Below, in pieces: positions 49,242-60,997 of a stretch of DNA of 64,000 nt; position 1 is the first letter of the stretch; each line of letters begins with the position of its first letter. The DNA is taken from the NCBI RefSeq assembly GCF_000764305.2, contig NW_025942175.1:2147-66146 (forward strand), written 5' to 3'. Origin of the DNA: Hyalella azteca (lineage: Eukaryota > Arthropoda > Malacostraca > Amphipoda > Hyalellidae). The translations under genes and the position numbers were made by a program. The notes below the pieces were generated by a model, which made no database searches, was not told the origin of the DNA, and saw only the letters and a list, made by a program, of their open reading frames with translations.

Positions 49242-49286
49242 ATTTACGAGCAGAAAAATACCGATGAAAGGCAACACCGTAGCCAT
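49242..49286 (-). CDS. Secreted CUB-domain protein, exon 1 coding part (signal peptide)
   Basis: ATG at 49286-49284 is in a good context (G at -3, G at +4). It opens MATVLPFIGIFLLVN, then donor GTGAGT at 49236-49241 in phase 0. Joined to exon 2 it gives a standard signal peptide: short n-region, hydrophobic core LPFIGIFLLV, and a cleavage site near CAG-A. A longer open frame overlaps in another phase, but its exit phase does not fit exon 2, so I chose this start. The protein from here to 44788 would be 529 residues. Confidence 0.78.
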
Positions 49287-49474
49287 CGCTATGGTGTTCG
49301 CAATTGTGCAGTACAGATTTAGAAGCTTTCTGCAACTCTAGCGCCAGCGTTGGTGTTGGGTTGCAGCCTCTGCACAACTGAAAATGTGTGAAATTTGCTG
49401 GTAGGATATTGGTTGAATGGCCTCCACTTGCCTGTACAGACCTCTGGTGATTTCCAAAAACCATTTTTTGTTCA
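49287..49474 (-). other. Presumed 5' UTR of the CUB gene
   Basis: A possible acceptor (CATTTTAG, minus strand) lies just above 49474, so an additional non-coding exon further upstream is possible. No TATA box or initiator was assigned. Confidence 0.35.
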
Positions 49475-52212
49475 CTAAAATGGAAAATATTGAACAAATG
49501 GAATGTAATGTTTGTACTTTAATATATCAGTAATTTAGATATTAATTAAGAATAGTTCAAGATGTTATGATTAGATTAGCAAGAAAGGCAGTTTACGAAA
49601 TTTTCGCATAGAAAACACAACGGCAATTAATCATACAAGGTTTACATTTGAATTTGTCAGATTGCATTGAGCTCGTCTAAAAATGCGACTCATAAATATT
49701 CAACTAATGACTGCATTTTGCATTGAAGTTGGAACGAGTTCCGATGAGCATGATTACCTCCAATATTAACTGGTGCAATTTGAATAAATAAATTAAGATA
49801 ATATATTACACCATCGCTTGGAACGTTTTTTGGAACCTCAAGGAAAAGACGAAGGCTGTAAGTAATCAGTTACGTTCATTACTCTCGCCAGAATCTCGAT
49901 AGGAAAGTTATGCACATTTTTTGTAAGATTTTCATTACATAAAACAGAATGAATGTTGAATATTTCAATCACTCAAATTTCCAAATTGAAAGTTAGTAAT
50001 TAGAAACCTGTGAATCCAGCGTAGGTGGCGACAGATGGTTGACAATGGCAATTGGCGTTACGAGGGCATAAAAATTCTTCTAATATTGGGAAACTAACAA
50101 AAATATTCACCGTTTTCCAGTTGCTGGCAATTGCGTAGTACGATTATGCGTAAATTTTGCGCTCAAAGTCGGTAAATTTTGCGCTGTAAAAACTCGATAT
50201 ACAGACGTCTCACTCCACCAGTTTTAATGCCAAAAATATATATATTTCAGAGAAACACCAAGAATTTAAGCTGGAAAACCACACACAGCGACATTTTTAT
50301 AAACTGTCCATATTCAACACACGTTTTAATCCAAAAAAATGATCTTACTTTTTCAAGGAGTCGTAAGCATTTTGCTAAGATCCTGCGACATAAATTGACA
50401 TAAAATTGCGCTACAAAAGTTTCAAGCAACCGACATGCTAGATCAGCAGATGCCGCATGCACCAAAAGCCCCTACAAAAATCTGGAAGGACTCCTAACGG
50501 TCCCGTGATGCGCCAGGACTGTGGATATATATTAGGGCAGTTTGCGAGCTTGCAAACATCATAAATTCACAGGGTCAACAGCTGGCCAAGCCTGCCAAGG
50601 ATAACGTGAAGGCGAATGGCATTCCTCGGCTCCCTCAAGATGTTCTGCTTCAAAGGTTTCTTTTTTGTTAAGGATACCTCGGTAAACTCGGTGGTACTAT
50701 CAAGACACATTTCGACATCGCGGTGCTTCCAGTCGAGTTTAAAACAGGGTACCAAATACTTTAGATATATTTTATGATTCAGAATCATTCTTGCGATGCA
50801 AAACATTAAAGTATATTTTGCAAAGTGAAATAAACAAGAAGTCATTCCTGTGAATATTGAATATATTTGCTTTAACTAACTTCAGCTTTAGGGCAGTTTT
50901 TGCATCATATAATTAAGAATGTGAAAATTGAGAACAATTGTTTGCTGGTATCTGTTAAAATTAGAAGTAAAGTTTCACTTGTCTGTCCATTTCAAGAGCC
51001 CATTTAAAACCAACCACCTTACATGACACATGTAACCGAATAAATAGATTATTTTTGAATTGCATGATGTTCAAGTATTAAGGCACAACACATTCGTTGA
51101 GGCCACTGCTACTCATGTGCAATTTAAATCGACCTTATTTATCAAAACACGAATGTGATGTCATCGAACCAAGTTTAATGTTGTTGTTAAGTTCAAGGTG
51201 GAAATTTGTTCCAATCGAAATAACGTAAGACGCATTTTGCCAGATGTATCCCTTTCGTTATCTAAAAAATCATTTTGTTACGAGTATTATAGCTACTGAA
51301 ACATATTGTAGCTATTAAAATTATAAAAGCCTTTTGTACAAAACTCTGCTTCATGTTAGTAAAAAACGGCATATTTCACTTTCAGTTAAAAATGCCATCC
51401 GAATGAATCTATTGGTGACGTTTGAAATGAATCAGACTGCATTATTCTAGAACGTAATTCATTTAACTATAGATTAACTAACAATTTTCAACGCCGAGTT
51501 GTATCTTCAAACAGTTCAAACACGCATACACTATATTCGTACCTGACGCAGACAATTGATCATTCGATGTGGGTCGAATTAATGTATGTGCTTGGCCTCT
51601 GCATGGATACAGAGACGTTATGACTGTGATTCTGCTCCGGCCACAATGCTATTTCTACCTGAACATGGAAATTAATTATCCAGTGGCGGTGAATTATCGA
51701 AACCATATGCTCGAGGACATCGGTGCTGCCGAGTGGTAATATAACAGCCATTGTGTACAGCGTAAGGGTGAGTGAAGCGTGTTTGCGAGGTGCGAATAAT
51801 GCGTCTTGAGATGTGGCTTCGTTTCGATCGATGACTTGCTGTGCTATGTCGGGAATCTTGGAACATATTATTAATGTCTCTTCGATAATCAACAATTCGG
51901 CACCGGATATATACACGGGGATTTAAATTATCAGTTTAGCATGATACGAAAATCAACAGGTATATCCGAATAAAACTATTTGGTTCTTCGAAATACTGCA
52001 TCTAAAGAGAAGGTTTAAACTATGTACATCAGTCTCAGAATAAAAATAGTTATTTCAGTGGAAGAACCCTCTGTTATGGCGCCAAAGAAAACAAAGTACG
52101 AATTGAGTCTCGAGAGGCTCGAATTCAGCGTAGAAGAGTTGAATCTATTGAGAATCTCGCGTTCAGCATACAGTCCAGTCTAGAATGAATTTCGCATTGA
52201 ACGGAGAGTCTA
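49475..52212. other. No firmly supported gene; one unexplained open frame
   Basis: The promoter of the CUB gene should lie in the first part. A minus-strand open frame at 51560-51916 (118 codons) is less AT-rich than its surroundings. It has a hydrophobic stretch LTLTLYTMAVILPLGS and sequons NHSHNVS and NSTH, but no ATG at its start and no domain I recognise. It contains CAG/GTAGAA, and CAG/GTACGA lies just after its stop, both of which could be donors. It could be an exon or chance. Confidence 0.3.
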
Positions 52213-52423
52213 CACAGTTCGAAAAATCACCGTTAAAAACGGTATTAGTGGCGTTTCAGTGACCGGCTGGCACGTGAAAAGGAACCCTGCAAAGCCGTTT
52301 TTATTCCGCCTTAACAGTAGAAACCAGGACAACATCTAATATAAACGGTGAAATGGATTATTTTCATGGGCGGCCTGTCAATAGAACGGCCGTGATATCT
52401 TTTTTCACTTTTTTCGAACAGTG
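52213..52423 (-). mobile_element. CACTGTT foldback MITE, copy 2 (211 bp)
   Basis: Starts CACAGTTCGAAAAATCACCG and ends TTTTTTCGAACAGTG. Internal blocks shared with the other copies: GGCGTTTCAGTGACCGGCTG, CACGTGAAAAGGAA, GCCGTTTTTATT, ACAACATCTAATA and TTATTTTCATGG. It is more diverged than copies 1 and 3. TA precedes the left end, while AA follows the right end. Confidence 0.8.
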
Positions 52424-53462
52424 AAAAGACTCGCGTTTAGCTACGAGGAGTCTAAAGCACGACTGCTGCATCCACAAACTTTACTGTGTGGTCGCGCATA
52501 AATTCTTGAGTGGGTGCAATAAAGAACGCTCCTGTGACCTCCGAAAAAGTCGCTTCCACTGGCTCTGCGAAAAAGCCATTCCTTGGTTTCAACCGCGTCT
52601 TTTCAGGATATGAAATGTCAATTTAAACCATCTTTATCCAGCTTCAATTTAGTTCGTTTCGAAGCACGTTTGGTATTTTAATAGAAACGTACTTTTTGCT
52701 TCTACAAAAAACGAAAGAATGTACGTGATCCAGAAAAGGAGGATGAGATGATTGAACATTTAACCTAATAATATTTTTACATTTCTGCTGATTGTATTTT
52801 TTGCTAATGAACAGAATTTTAAAATTGATCGAAGATAAAGTAACAACTCTTATATCTTCAAACCTAGTTTACGACTAGCCTGTAGCACAGCCTCGTGAAA
52901 TTTCGCAATTTTCCCGAAAGGTTTAGCTGTTATGTCCTTGTGAATTTAGCGGCAGCGAAAGACTAGCTTAGCATCGCCAGCGTCTCGACGACGCGAAATA
53001 GTGCGGATGCCATCCACGAGCGAAAGACGCCTTTTACGACCAGAGAATCCACCTCTTCTCGAGGCAATAATCTCGCCAAGATTTTCCAGTCAAGTTTAGC
53101 TAGGATCAGCTTCAAAAAAATTCGATCGTTAAAGTTCCATAAATGCAGACGGGTGCGCATCATGCAAATAATGCAGAGCGAAAAATCACAACCGAGCTCT
53201 CCTTCACATGTCAAGATTCCTTGCGTGTGCCACTCAACGCAGGATGCTTCTTCATTGTCAAAATATGATGTGTTCTTTGCGAGCTTTTATAGTTTTTATC
53301 AACGGGCTTGTGTATCTTTATCTGGAAATACAGCTTCGTAAATGGCGGTACAAGGTCTTTATTTATTGTTTAAACGGTTTCGATAGTAAAGAAAGACGAA
53401 TGTGATCAAGGAGAGGGACGAATTCGATTGAGTTGTACGCAAGACTGGATGCACTTCTTATA
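52424..53462. other. No supported gene
   Basis: A GC-richer patch at 52960-53220 has a minus-strand frame (52963-53214) without a recognised domain. Nothing else is seen. Confidence 0.45.
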
Positions 53463-53611
53463 AACATTCACACCAAAATTCGTATAAACATTCACACCAA
53501 AATTCGTATAAACATTCACACCAACATTCACACCAACATTCACACCAACATTCACACCAACATTCACACCAACATGCACACCAACATTCACACCAACATT
53601 CACACCAATAC
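53463..53611. repeat. 12-bp minisatellite with open frames on both strands
   Basis: The unit AACATTCACACC is repeated about ten times. It is preceded by two longer 27-bp units that add AAAATTCGTATA. A 12-bp period keeps any frame open, giving NIHT repeats on the plus strand (53433-53648) and VNVG repeats on the minus strand (53406-53675). I see no start or splice support for either. Confidence 0.9.
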
Positions 53612-54624
53612 TCGAAACCAAACGGTCGCAAAAATTACGCTCGACTAATAATATTCTAGTAGCATTGCCAGGCATTAAAAATAATTTGAAAACAGCAGAA
53701 AAGAGTCTGTGAATTTTTTTACGAAGCGTTCAAACTTAATTTTCATTAACTAATATTACGTTTCCTCGGTAAGTTTTCTGGATGTAGAAGGTCCAGGCAA
53801 CGCTGTAGAGTAATTAAATCGCACCTGATTTCAAATACACCATTTAGAATATTCAAATGTTCATCTCGCAAATCAGAGTCTGGTCGAGTTCTTTTCACCA
53901 CATTAACTTGTACTTTTGATAATTTTCGAATTCGAGGAATAATGAAAAATTTACAAACACGCACGTATGCCTAAAATTCATTTATCAAGTATTTTAGTTT
54001 ATTCGGTGATTCTGTAAAAATGAAGAATGCAGCTTAGTGCCTGTATCGGGAGCTGTGAACGGTTTCTGCAAGCTGCTTCATCGAAGCTTTTACGGCGAGT
54101 TCAATCTAGCGAGGGTCGTTGCGTCGAATTTTACGACAAGGAACGTCAATGATTCGTTTTACGGTCGCCTTTAAAAGCTAAACTTGGCTTCTTATTATTT
54201 AACCTTTTCTTTATTACATATTTCATTATATGAAGCTTAAATATTTATTCCTTCCAATATCAACTATTCTTGAGTGCGTTGCGATACCAAATCCGTATAA
54301 TTTGGTTTCGGAAAGAAAAATCTAAATTCATACTGGTGTTTCTCTTGTGCGTTTGAAAACTATATACACAGCTACATTGCGTTTAGCCACACCCGACATA
54401 TCTCGAAAATAATTTAATTATAATAAATACATAGTAAATTATTTTATTTTCACTAAGCAAATAGCATCCAAGGCCGAACTATTACTTGAACCAACACCAC
54501 TCGTTAAATTTGATACTGAACTCTAAAAGGCCATAATAATTTCAGACGCTTCTGGTAACATCGTTGCATGTTGATACGGGCTCGTTGCAGAAGGTCAGCC
54601 GGCCGTACGCATGATTATGTATGT
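53612..54624. other. No supported gene
   Basis: AT-rich, with a somewhat GC-richer segment at 54040-54170. No recognisable protein. Confidence 0.45.
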
Positions 54625-54830
54625 TGTACGTCACACTACGTCAGCTACACGTCAGCTGCGAATATTTCCACATCAGCTACACATTTTAATATGTCATTTA
54701 AACATTTTGCCCCATCAACATGTAGCTGATGTGGTAAAAGCATTTTACCACGAATTTTAGCACATCAGCTACAGATATTATCACGTCATTTTTGCGTTAC
54801 ACTACGTCAGTTACACGTCACACAATTGCA
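54625..54830. repeat. CGTCAGCTACACGTCA repeat cluster with inverted core
   Basis: CACTACGTCAGCTACACGTC at about 54632 recurs as CACTACGTCAGTTACACGTC at about 54797 in the same orientation. Between them CACATCAGCTACA occurs twice directly, and its inverse TGTAGCTGATGTGG occurs once. TTTTACCAC and GTGGTAAAA form a hairpin at about 54734-54760. This is probably a small non-autonomous element with a foldback core. Confidence 0.65.
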
Positions 54831-57660
54831 CCAGAGAACAGCCATACTAAGAGATAGTATTCTGCCACTTGTAATCTATCCTAACCACTGAAACAAGCGT
54901 ATTGGGCATTTTGAAAGGGCGTTAGATTTTACTCGGGGTTTCGGAAACTAAAATGTTATAAAACTTAGGGTAAGCATCATCAAGTAAAACTTACCTGAAA
55001 TTCATTTATTATCGTTTATTGTCATATTTACTTTTAGAAAAAAACCATAGCCAACTTTCTAGTTATTAAAATTTATGTCTGACGATGTTATGGGGAAATG
55101 TCAAATTATGACAATGAAGACAACTAAAAAAACGCTTACCCGAGTCACCACTGGTTTTATTTTGATCAATTCAGATTTCTTCTTGAAATTTTTCAGCTTC
55201 AAGTTCGGAATTATAAAAATTTCAATTATCATAGAATGCTCTCAACGACACTCGACCTCGAAAATGAAGCCAAACTCGCACACGAAGAGGTGTTAAATTT
55301 CTCAATTTGGCCGCGTTTACAAGAGCTAGGAAGCTACTTCACAGCAACCATGATTGATTGTCCTATTTCTTCTTGGCAGCGTAATTTACAGAATTTAGAT
55401 TCTCGTGTACATTTTCTAAGATAATGAATTATAATTCAAACATATACATGCATTTGAAAGTGAAAATTAATAATTTTATTTGTAGACGTACAAACATTTA
55501 TCTTTTGCTTTAATTATTTATCCACTGAATATTTTATGTAACATATCATGAGTTGAAGAAGGTGGAACGAAGATTTTTGTCGACCGTTTAAGTTTTAATT
55601 TGAAAATTTACCGTAAAGTATAAACCCTTTGTTTGTAACATGAATTTTTCAACTAACCAAATTTTAACACAAGTCAATCGGCCGGCATCCCATGCCGTTC
55701 GTACATGAACAAATGTGTAAAATAAATGTATAAAATTTTCACTTGGCATTTTTATCTGAAATTTGCACGTTTTAACAACCATTTACTATTCGATTTTTTG
55801 AGAGGCATTGGTACTTTTCTGATTGATCTATATTATCTAATTGGAAACGTTTTGCCACGAAATTTCCTCGCAGTATAATATCTCCTGTCTGATTGTATGT
55901 GCGTATATATAGAATTCACTGTAGTAGAAGATATAATCTTCTTTCAAACAATTATATGTAAACATCTCAGCTTTCATTGAGGAGACTATGTTTCAGGAGC
56001 TTCCAATGTCAGGTTAAACTCTGAAACTGCCGAAAAAATTCTGAAAAATGCAATCATGGTGTTACTCTATGTTTATGTACACCAAAATATTTATACATGT
56101 TGGGCTACAACAGAGAGATCAGCACCTCCAATTTCATTCGTATGTGGTTATAGGTTCGGCCTTCATGAATATACAAAGCTGTATTTGTCTCATGCATGAG
56201 TTAAATCTTCTCAGCTACGAGGAAAATATTTAACTCATGAAAAGAAAGAAATGTCGAGGAGAGAAAACAATCTCGCCATCTGGTAATTTTACAACATAGG
56301 CTCAAGTGAGGCGTTCGAGAAGGGGCAACACTACCAGTTTCCTACATAGAGTGAATATGCTCAGCCAGGATCTTCAAGCTTTATGGTGTAGGTAATCAAA
56401 TGGATCGTTGCTGGCATGCGACGGATGTGTTCCGTAAATGACAGCAATTTGCACGGCCACAAGGTTTTCAGGACCATCCTCCTAACGGAGAGTGATGGAA
56501 GATCGGCAACAACTTCAGAAAAGAATAAAGTTTCATACTGATCGATGAATCGCATCGATCAGATTTATGGACGTGTTAAACTGGAAAAAAGTTTGTACTG
56601 TATTGCATCGTAAATTGCCGAAATGAGTGGCGCGGGGTATATGAAGCCATGCCATATATTCTTGAAAACATATTTATTCAAGAAAGAGCAATACGAATTC
56701 GAGTTTATTTCTACGATTTGAAGAAGGAAGAAATGTATAATGAAAGACGATAACCTCGAAACTTAATCGTCGTCGTTAGCAAAACTATACTCGAACTGTC
56801 TCCAATTTGTGTAGGGAAAAGATGAAGATATATGTTTTTATTACGATTTTTTTGTTCATTTCCCAAAAATTTCGCACGTGCGTTATGTCAAAATGAATAA
56901 TAACGATAAGAAAATACGAAAATCTCCTGAAAAGTGCACATCATTTTAACATGTATCTACCAACTCACTGCTAAACATGGTCGTGAACATAAAGTGAACA
57001 CAATTCACAGATTCTTCAAAAGATTCATAATGATTTATAATTGCCATGTTGGTAATAAATTTGAGCCATTAACGAAAAGTGTGGGGAATAAATTCGATAA
57101 TAAAGCGTCGATAAGCTCGTAAGACTGGTAGCGCACCACCACTGTTGGCCACTAAATATGGTCTTCTATATTGTGCGAGTAGTTAAGCATCATTTCTTTC
57201 TGCCGAAAATAGCTTGAAATTACTTCCAGACTCCTTATTCATCACACCATAAATCCAATTAGACTCAAGCACAAAAGTTAATTGCATAATACATTTAAGT
57301 TATATTCTTATCAAAAAAATACATGCTAGTGAAAACGTTGAAGCATATTTTTGATATAAATTACTCTTTTACGTACATATTGCAAATTCGTGACTTCTTT
57401 GAAGCCTCTTTAATTCCCCTGGAGTCAGACTCATGAGGAAAGTGGTGGGCGTATCCGAAGACGTTAGCTTATCCCAGAATTCAGTGCAGATGATAATGCA
57501 GCGCTCGCTTCGATTATGAGACGTTGAGTGAGGCGCTACGGCTTCTAATGGCGCTCATTAAGAGTCGTTGTAGCAGGCAGTGAACGGCGTCACGCCACAA
57601 CCGCCACACCTACGCAGTCAAGTTCATGGTGTGAGGCTTGAAAATGAAGCACAATAGCTA
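54831..57660. other. No supported gene
   Basis: AT-rich, with a GC-richer stretch at 57420-57640 that has no open frame of note. The minus-strand frame 56361-56555 (64 codons) was considered. It has no ATG-splice context and no known domain. Confidence 0.45.
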
Positions 57661-57925
57661 CTGGTATGACAATAATAATAATGAACAAATAATGAATAAT
57701 AATGAATAAACAATAATGAATAATGATAATGAACAATTACAGTTTGTCTATAATTATAATGAATAATAATGAACAATAATTAATAATAATAATGAAAAAT
57801 TACAGTTTGACTTTAAATATAATGAATAATAATGAATAATAATAATAATGAACAATTACAGTTTGACTTTAAATATAATGAACAATAATGAATAATAATA
57901 ATGAAATATTACAGTTTGATTTTTA
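57661..57925. repeat. AATAATGAA-rich tandem array, about 60-bp unit
   Basis: Units contain AATAATGAACAATTACAG, then TTTGACTTTAAATATAATGA. About four units are visible, nested within simple AAT/AATGA repeats. Confidence 0.85.
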
Positions 57926-59869
57926 AATATATTTAATCAATGTGTGCAAGATACTGAAAAGATGGACGGACATGCATAAATATTGTTTGTCACGTTTGAT
58001 GATTTAATTTAAAATGTTCGTTTAACGAGTATTGATTGAAAATGAAAATTAATTTACGTTTGCATAAATGGCTAAAATCATAATCCACTCTTAATTCATC
58101 CGATCGATGTACTGAAATGATGAGACAACTATACATTCTGAAAAATAATTTATTATCGTTTGAGATAAATTGACGGTTATCAATAAAAAAAACTCTTAAA
58201 ATCATTTCCAAGAATGATCTTCTTCATTTTTTTCTAGCGGAAACGAAACATTCGCCTTGAAATTAGTTTAATTCCTACCCACGGGTTACCTCATTCGGAA
58301 TCAGATGTATTCAACTATACATTTGAATTTTTGAATGGCTGTAAATTCACAAGAAAGTTAAATTCAATGAAATTCATTGCGCAAAAGTTAAGCTAGTTGC
58401 CATATTGGAAAGCCCCTATAGTGATCAACAAATTGTTGCATCAAGTACTATGAAACTTTTGGATAACTGAACTTGAGAAACTGAAATAGAAAACTGAATT
58501 TAATCAAATATGACGAACTTAGCAAAACATCAAATGTGAATACATGAAGTCGAGCACACAGACCCCTCACTAGCTTATACACCAACACTGTCTTTCTGCA
58601 ATCAAATCGTATTAAATTTGTGAACAATTACCAGTGAAGATTCCAGATTCATGGCAACTAATTTGGCTAATGGCGATTAAAATTAAATTAAATAAGTATT
58701 TAGATACACAATTTATGTCCTGACTCAATAGGTTGCACAATACAATAACAATATTATTTTATAGTACTATATACAATCGAAGACCTCACTCTAACAAAAA
58801 AATAAATTCCAACATAAATATTATAATGAAGAAATGATAATGGAAAGATATTTGCTTTGTCCTGCAAATTAATTTATTTTGAGCACAGTTAAACTCTACA
58901 AACAATCAAAAGAATCAGGCAACATAACTTTATCGTGCAAACTTTGCAGTAGCGCTAACTGCAAACATCGATCGCTATAATGAACTTTTTACCATCCTAT
59001 CATATATTCAACATTTCTTTCTAGTCTTTTAAAAAAGCAGTTATTTCTAGTTTCCTTTCAAAGAACTGACTCTTCTCATAACAGCCGGTCAATGTTCAGG
59101 TCCTTGCTCTAAGAATCTGAAGAGGGAAACTTTTCAACGAGGAACTTCTGGAGCGAAAAATAGTGATTGAAGTGAGTCAAACAGGCGAGGAATTTCAAGA
59201 AGGTGCTTGATGGTCGGCTTCTTAAACTTTTCCCGACTCTTCAATATTTACCGCATACAGAATACCTTAATGCCCTCCTCTTAGATGAAGCTGCATTAAA
59301 GAATTACCAATACGGGAGATAGATGATGAAGAGAGTCCACGTAGATCTTTACTGAAATGAATTTAGCTACAAAAATGGGAAAAAAATTTGAAATCAAATA
59401 ATAATAAAAATCAATAGAGCGATTGCAAATGAAATCCGCTGGAGATTTAATTTGTGTTGAAAGTCCAGTTCATTCGTTGCGAACCGCTATTTAACTACTC
59501 CAATTAATTGACCAGTTTTCCTCGTAAGATAAGGTTGTTAAGCATCCGATTTCGTGACAGCCCTTTAAGTCTGGCTTCGTTACATTAAATTAGCTTTTCT
59601 ATGGCTAACGGTATTGTAGTTTCCAGATAAGATCATTAGCATTCAACTCTGCATTCTTGTGCACTCAAGCGCTCGAAATAGGCGAAAAATACAGCATGAG
59701 GCCTGAAATACAACCAAATATATTTATATGAAAAATTATAAAGATTTTCACAAAATTCTAACTGCTAGATTTCTCAAGTACAGAATGCAATCTGTAGAAT
59801 GTTTTATTATGAGAGCATTTCCGCAAATTGATCAACACATGTCAGTAAATACTTCTAGACTGATTTTAT
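57926..59869. other. No supported gene
   Basis: AT-rich with no recognised coding, RNA or repeat signal. Confidence 0.5.
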
Positions 59870-60168
59870 CTCCAGCTCCACGCCACAACTCACGTGACTA
59901 ATTATTTTCCATATTCTACGCCACAGCTCTCTAGACTGATCATTTTTTCTTTTTTCCTGCTCCACGCCACAACTCTCTTCACTAATCCTTTCTCCTACTC
60001 CACGCCACAACTCTCTTCACTAATCCTTTCTCCTGCTCCACGCCACAACAGACTGATTTTATCTCCAGCTCCACGCCACAACTCTCTTCACTAATCCTTT
60101 CTCCTGCTCCACGCCACAACTCTCTTCACTAATCTTTTCTCCTGCTCCACCCCACAACTCTTTTGACT
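59870..60168. repeat. 38-bp minisatellite, about 8 units
   Basis: Units are CTCCACGCCACAACTCTCTT, then CACTAATCCTTTCTCCTG. Left-hand units are more diverged (ACGTGACTAATTATTTTCCA type) and the right-hand ones nearly identical. A variant with CAGACTGATTTTATCTCCAG occurs at both 59860 and 60050. On the minus strand the units stay open and extend the frame of the candidate exon at 60191-60283. Confidence 0.9.
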
Positions 60169-60190
60169 CTAAAACAGCCTCAGTAGTCAC

Positions 60191-60283
60191 AGTTGGTGCA
60201 GGATGCGCTGGCAGTGAAGACTCCTGAACGCCAAGTTCTCTCAGCTGAACTTCGCAATCGTCGAGTTCTGATTTTATTGACAT
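60191..60283 (-). CDS. Candidate first coding exon (weak)
   Basis: ATG at 60283-60281 with A at -3. It reads MSIKSELDDCEVQLRELG, then VQESSLPAHPAPT, followed by a possible donor GTGACT at 60185-60190 in phase 0. The residue mix (acidic and basic residues, LDD, QLREL) is more protein-like than other short frames here, and GC content rises locally. The continuing frame into the minisatellite is repeat sequence, so I stop at the donor. No downstream partner exon was found and the family is unknown. It could be chance. Confidence 0.25.
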
Positions 60284-60441
60284 TTTATTGGTGTTTCAAA
60301 ACTGAAATTCAAAAATTTCTGCTGACTATAGATGTAAGTTTCTTGCAAATACTGAAATAAGGTTTAGGTTTGATCAAGGCAGAGGAATGCTAGCGAAAAA
60401 ATGTTCCTTGCAAAAAAAGTGGACGTGTGTATAATGAAGGC

Positions 60442-60618
60442 ATTCTCATGAAATGCAATAACTTATAATCGATAGGCTACACCGTTGTTTGAAAGTTGGC
60501 TTATTTGGTTAACCTGGGACTTGCTTAATTTTTTTGGGGAACTAAAGGTAATCCATGAATAAAACAATCGCGATTTATTTCATATACCATGATTGTTCTG
60601 TGAAAAATTATAGTAGGG
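60442..60618. repeat. About 180-bp direct repeat, copy 1
   Basis: CATTCTCATGAAATGCAATA, then TAATCGATAGGCTACACCGT and TGTTTGAAAGTTGGCTTATT, ending TTTCATATACCATGATTGTT and CTGTGAAAAATTATA. The matching copy lies at 60808-60997, about 366 bp away in the same orientation. A GC-rich hairpin, GTGGGG...CCCCAC, at 60623-60642 lies between them. Confidence 0.85.
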
Positions 60619-60807
60619 TAACGTGGGGCAGCGCGCCCCCACTTTTTTCAAACTAAATTTTTGATGAAGTTTTAATTGATACGAGATGGTTTTTTTGTTT
60701 TGTTTAAAGGTGCAACTAATGAGGAATGTATTATGTGAATTAGACGCCTATAGAGTTATTCAATTTTTAATGAAACCCCATTTTGACTTAAAAAGTGAAC
60801 ACGTGCA

Positions 60808-60997
60808 AAGAAAACATTCTCATGAAATGACATAACTTGTAATCGATAGGCTTCACCGTTGTTTGAAAGTTGGCTTATTTGTTTAAACTGTGACTTGCTT
60901 AAACTTTTATTGGGCACCGGAACTAGAGGTAATTCATGAATAAAGCAATTGCGGTTGATTTCATATACCATGATTGTTCTGCGAAAAATTATAATTT
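60808..60997. repeat. About 190-bp direct repeat, copy 2
   Basis: Shares CATTCTCATGAAATG, AATCGATAGGCT, CACCGTTGTTTGAAAGTTGG and TTTCATATACCATGATTGTT with copy 1, with substitutions and an insertion near TTTATTGGGCACCGG. Similarity is roughly 80-90 percent by eye. Possibly two tandem pieces of an older element. Confidence 0.85.

Noticed and set aside
49207..49497. Longer open frame over exon 1 of the CUB gene (CRGCNPTPTLALELQ...)
   Set aside because: Its exit phase at the GTGAGT donor leads to a stop in exon 2. The alternative ATG at 49286 gives a signal peptide and a matching phase.
56361..56555. 64-codon minus-strand frame considered as an exon
   Set aside because: Composition is protein-like in part, but there is no domain, no partner exon and no clear splice boundaries.
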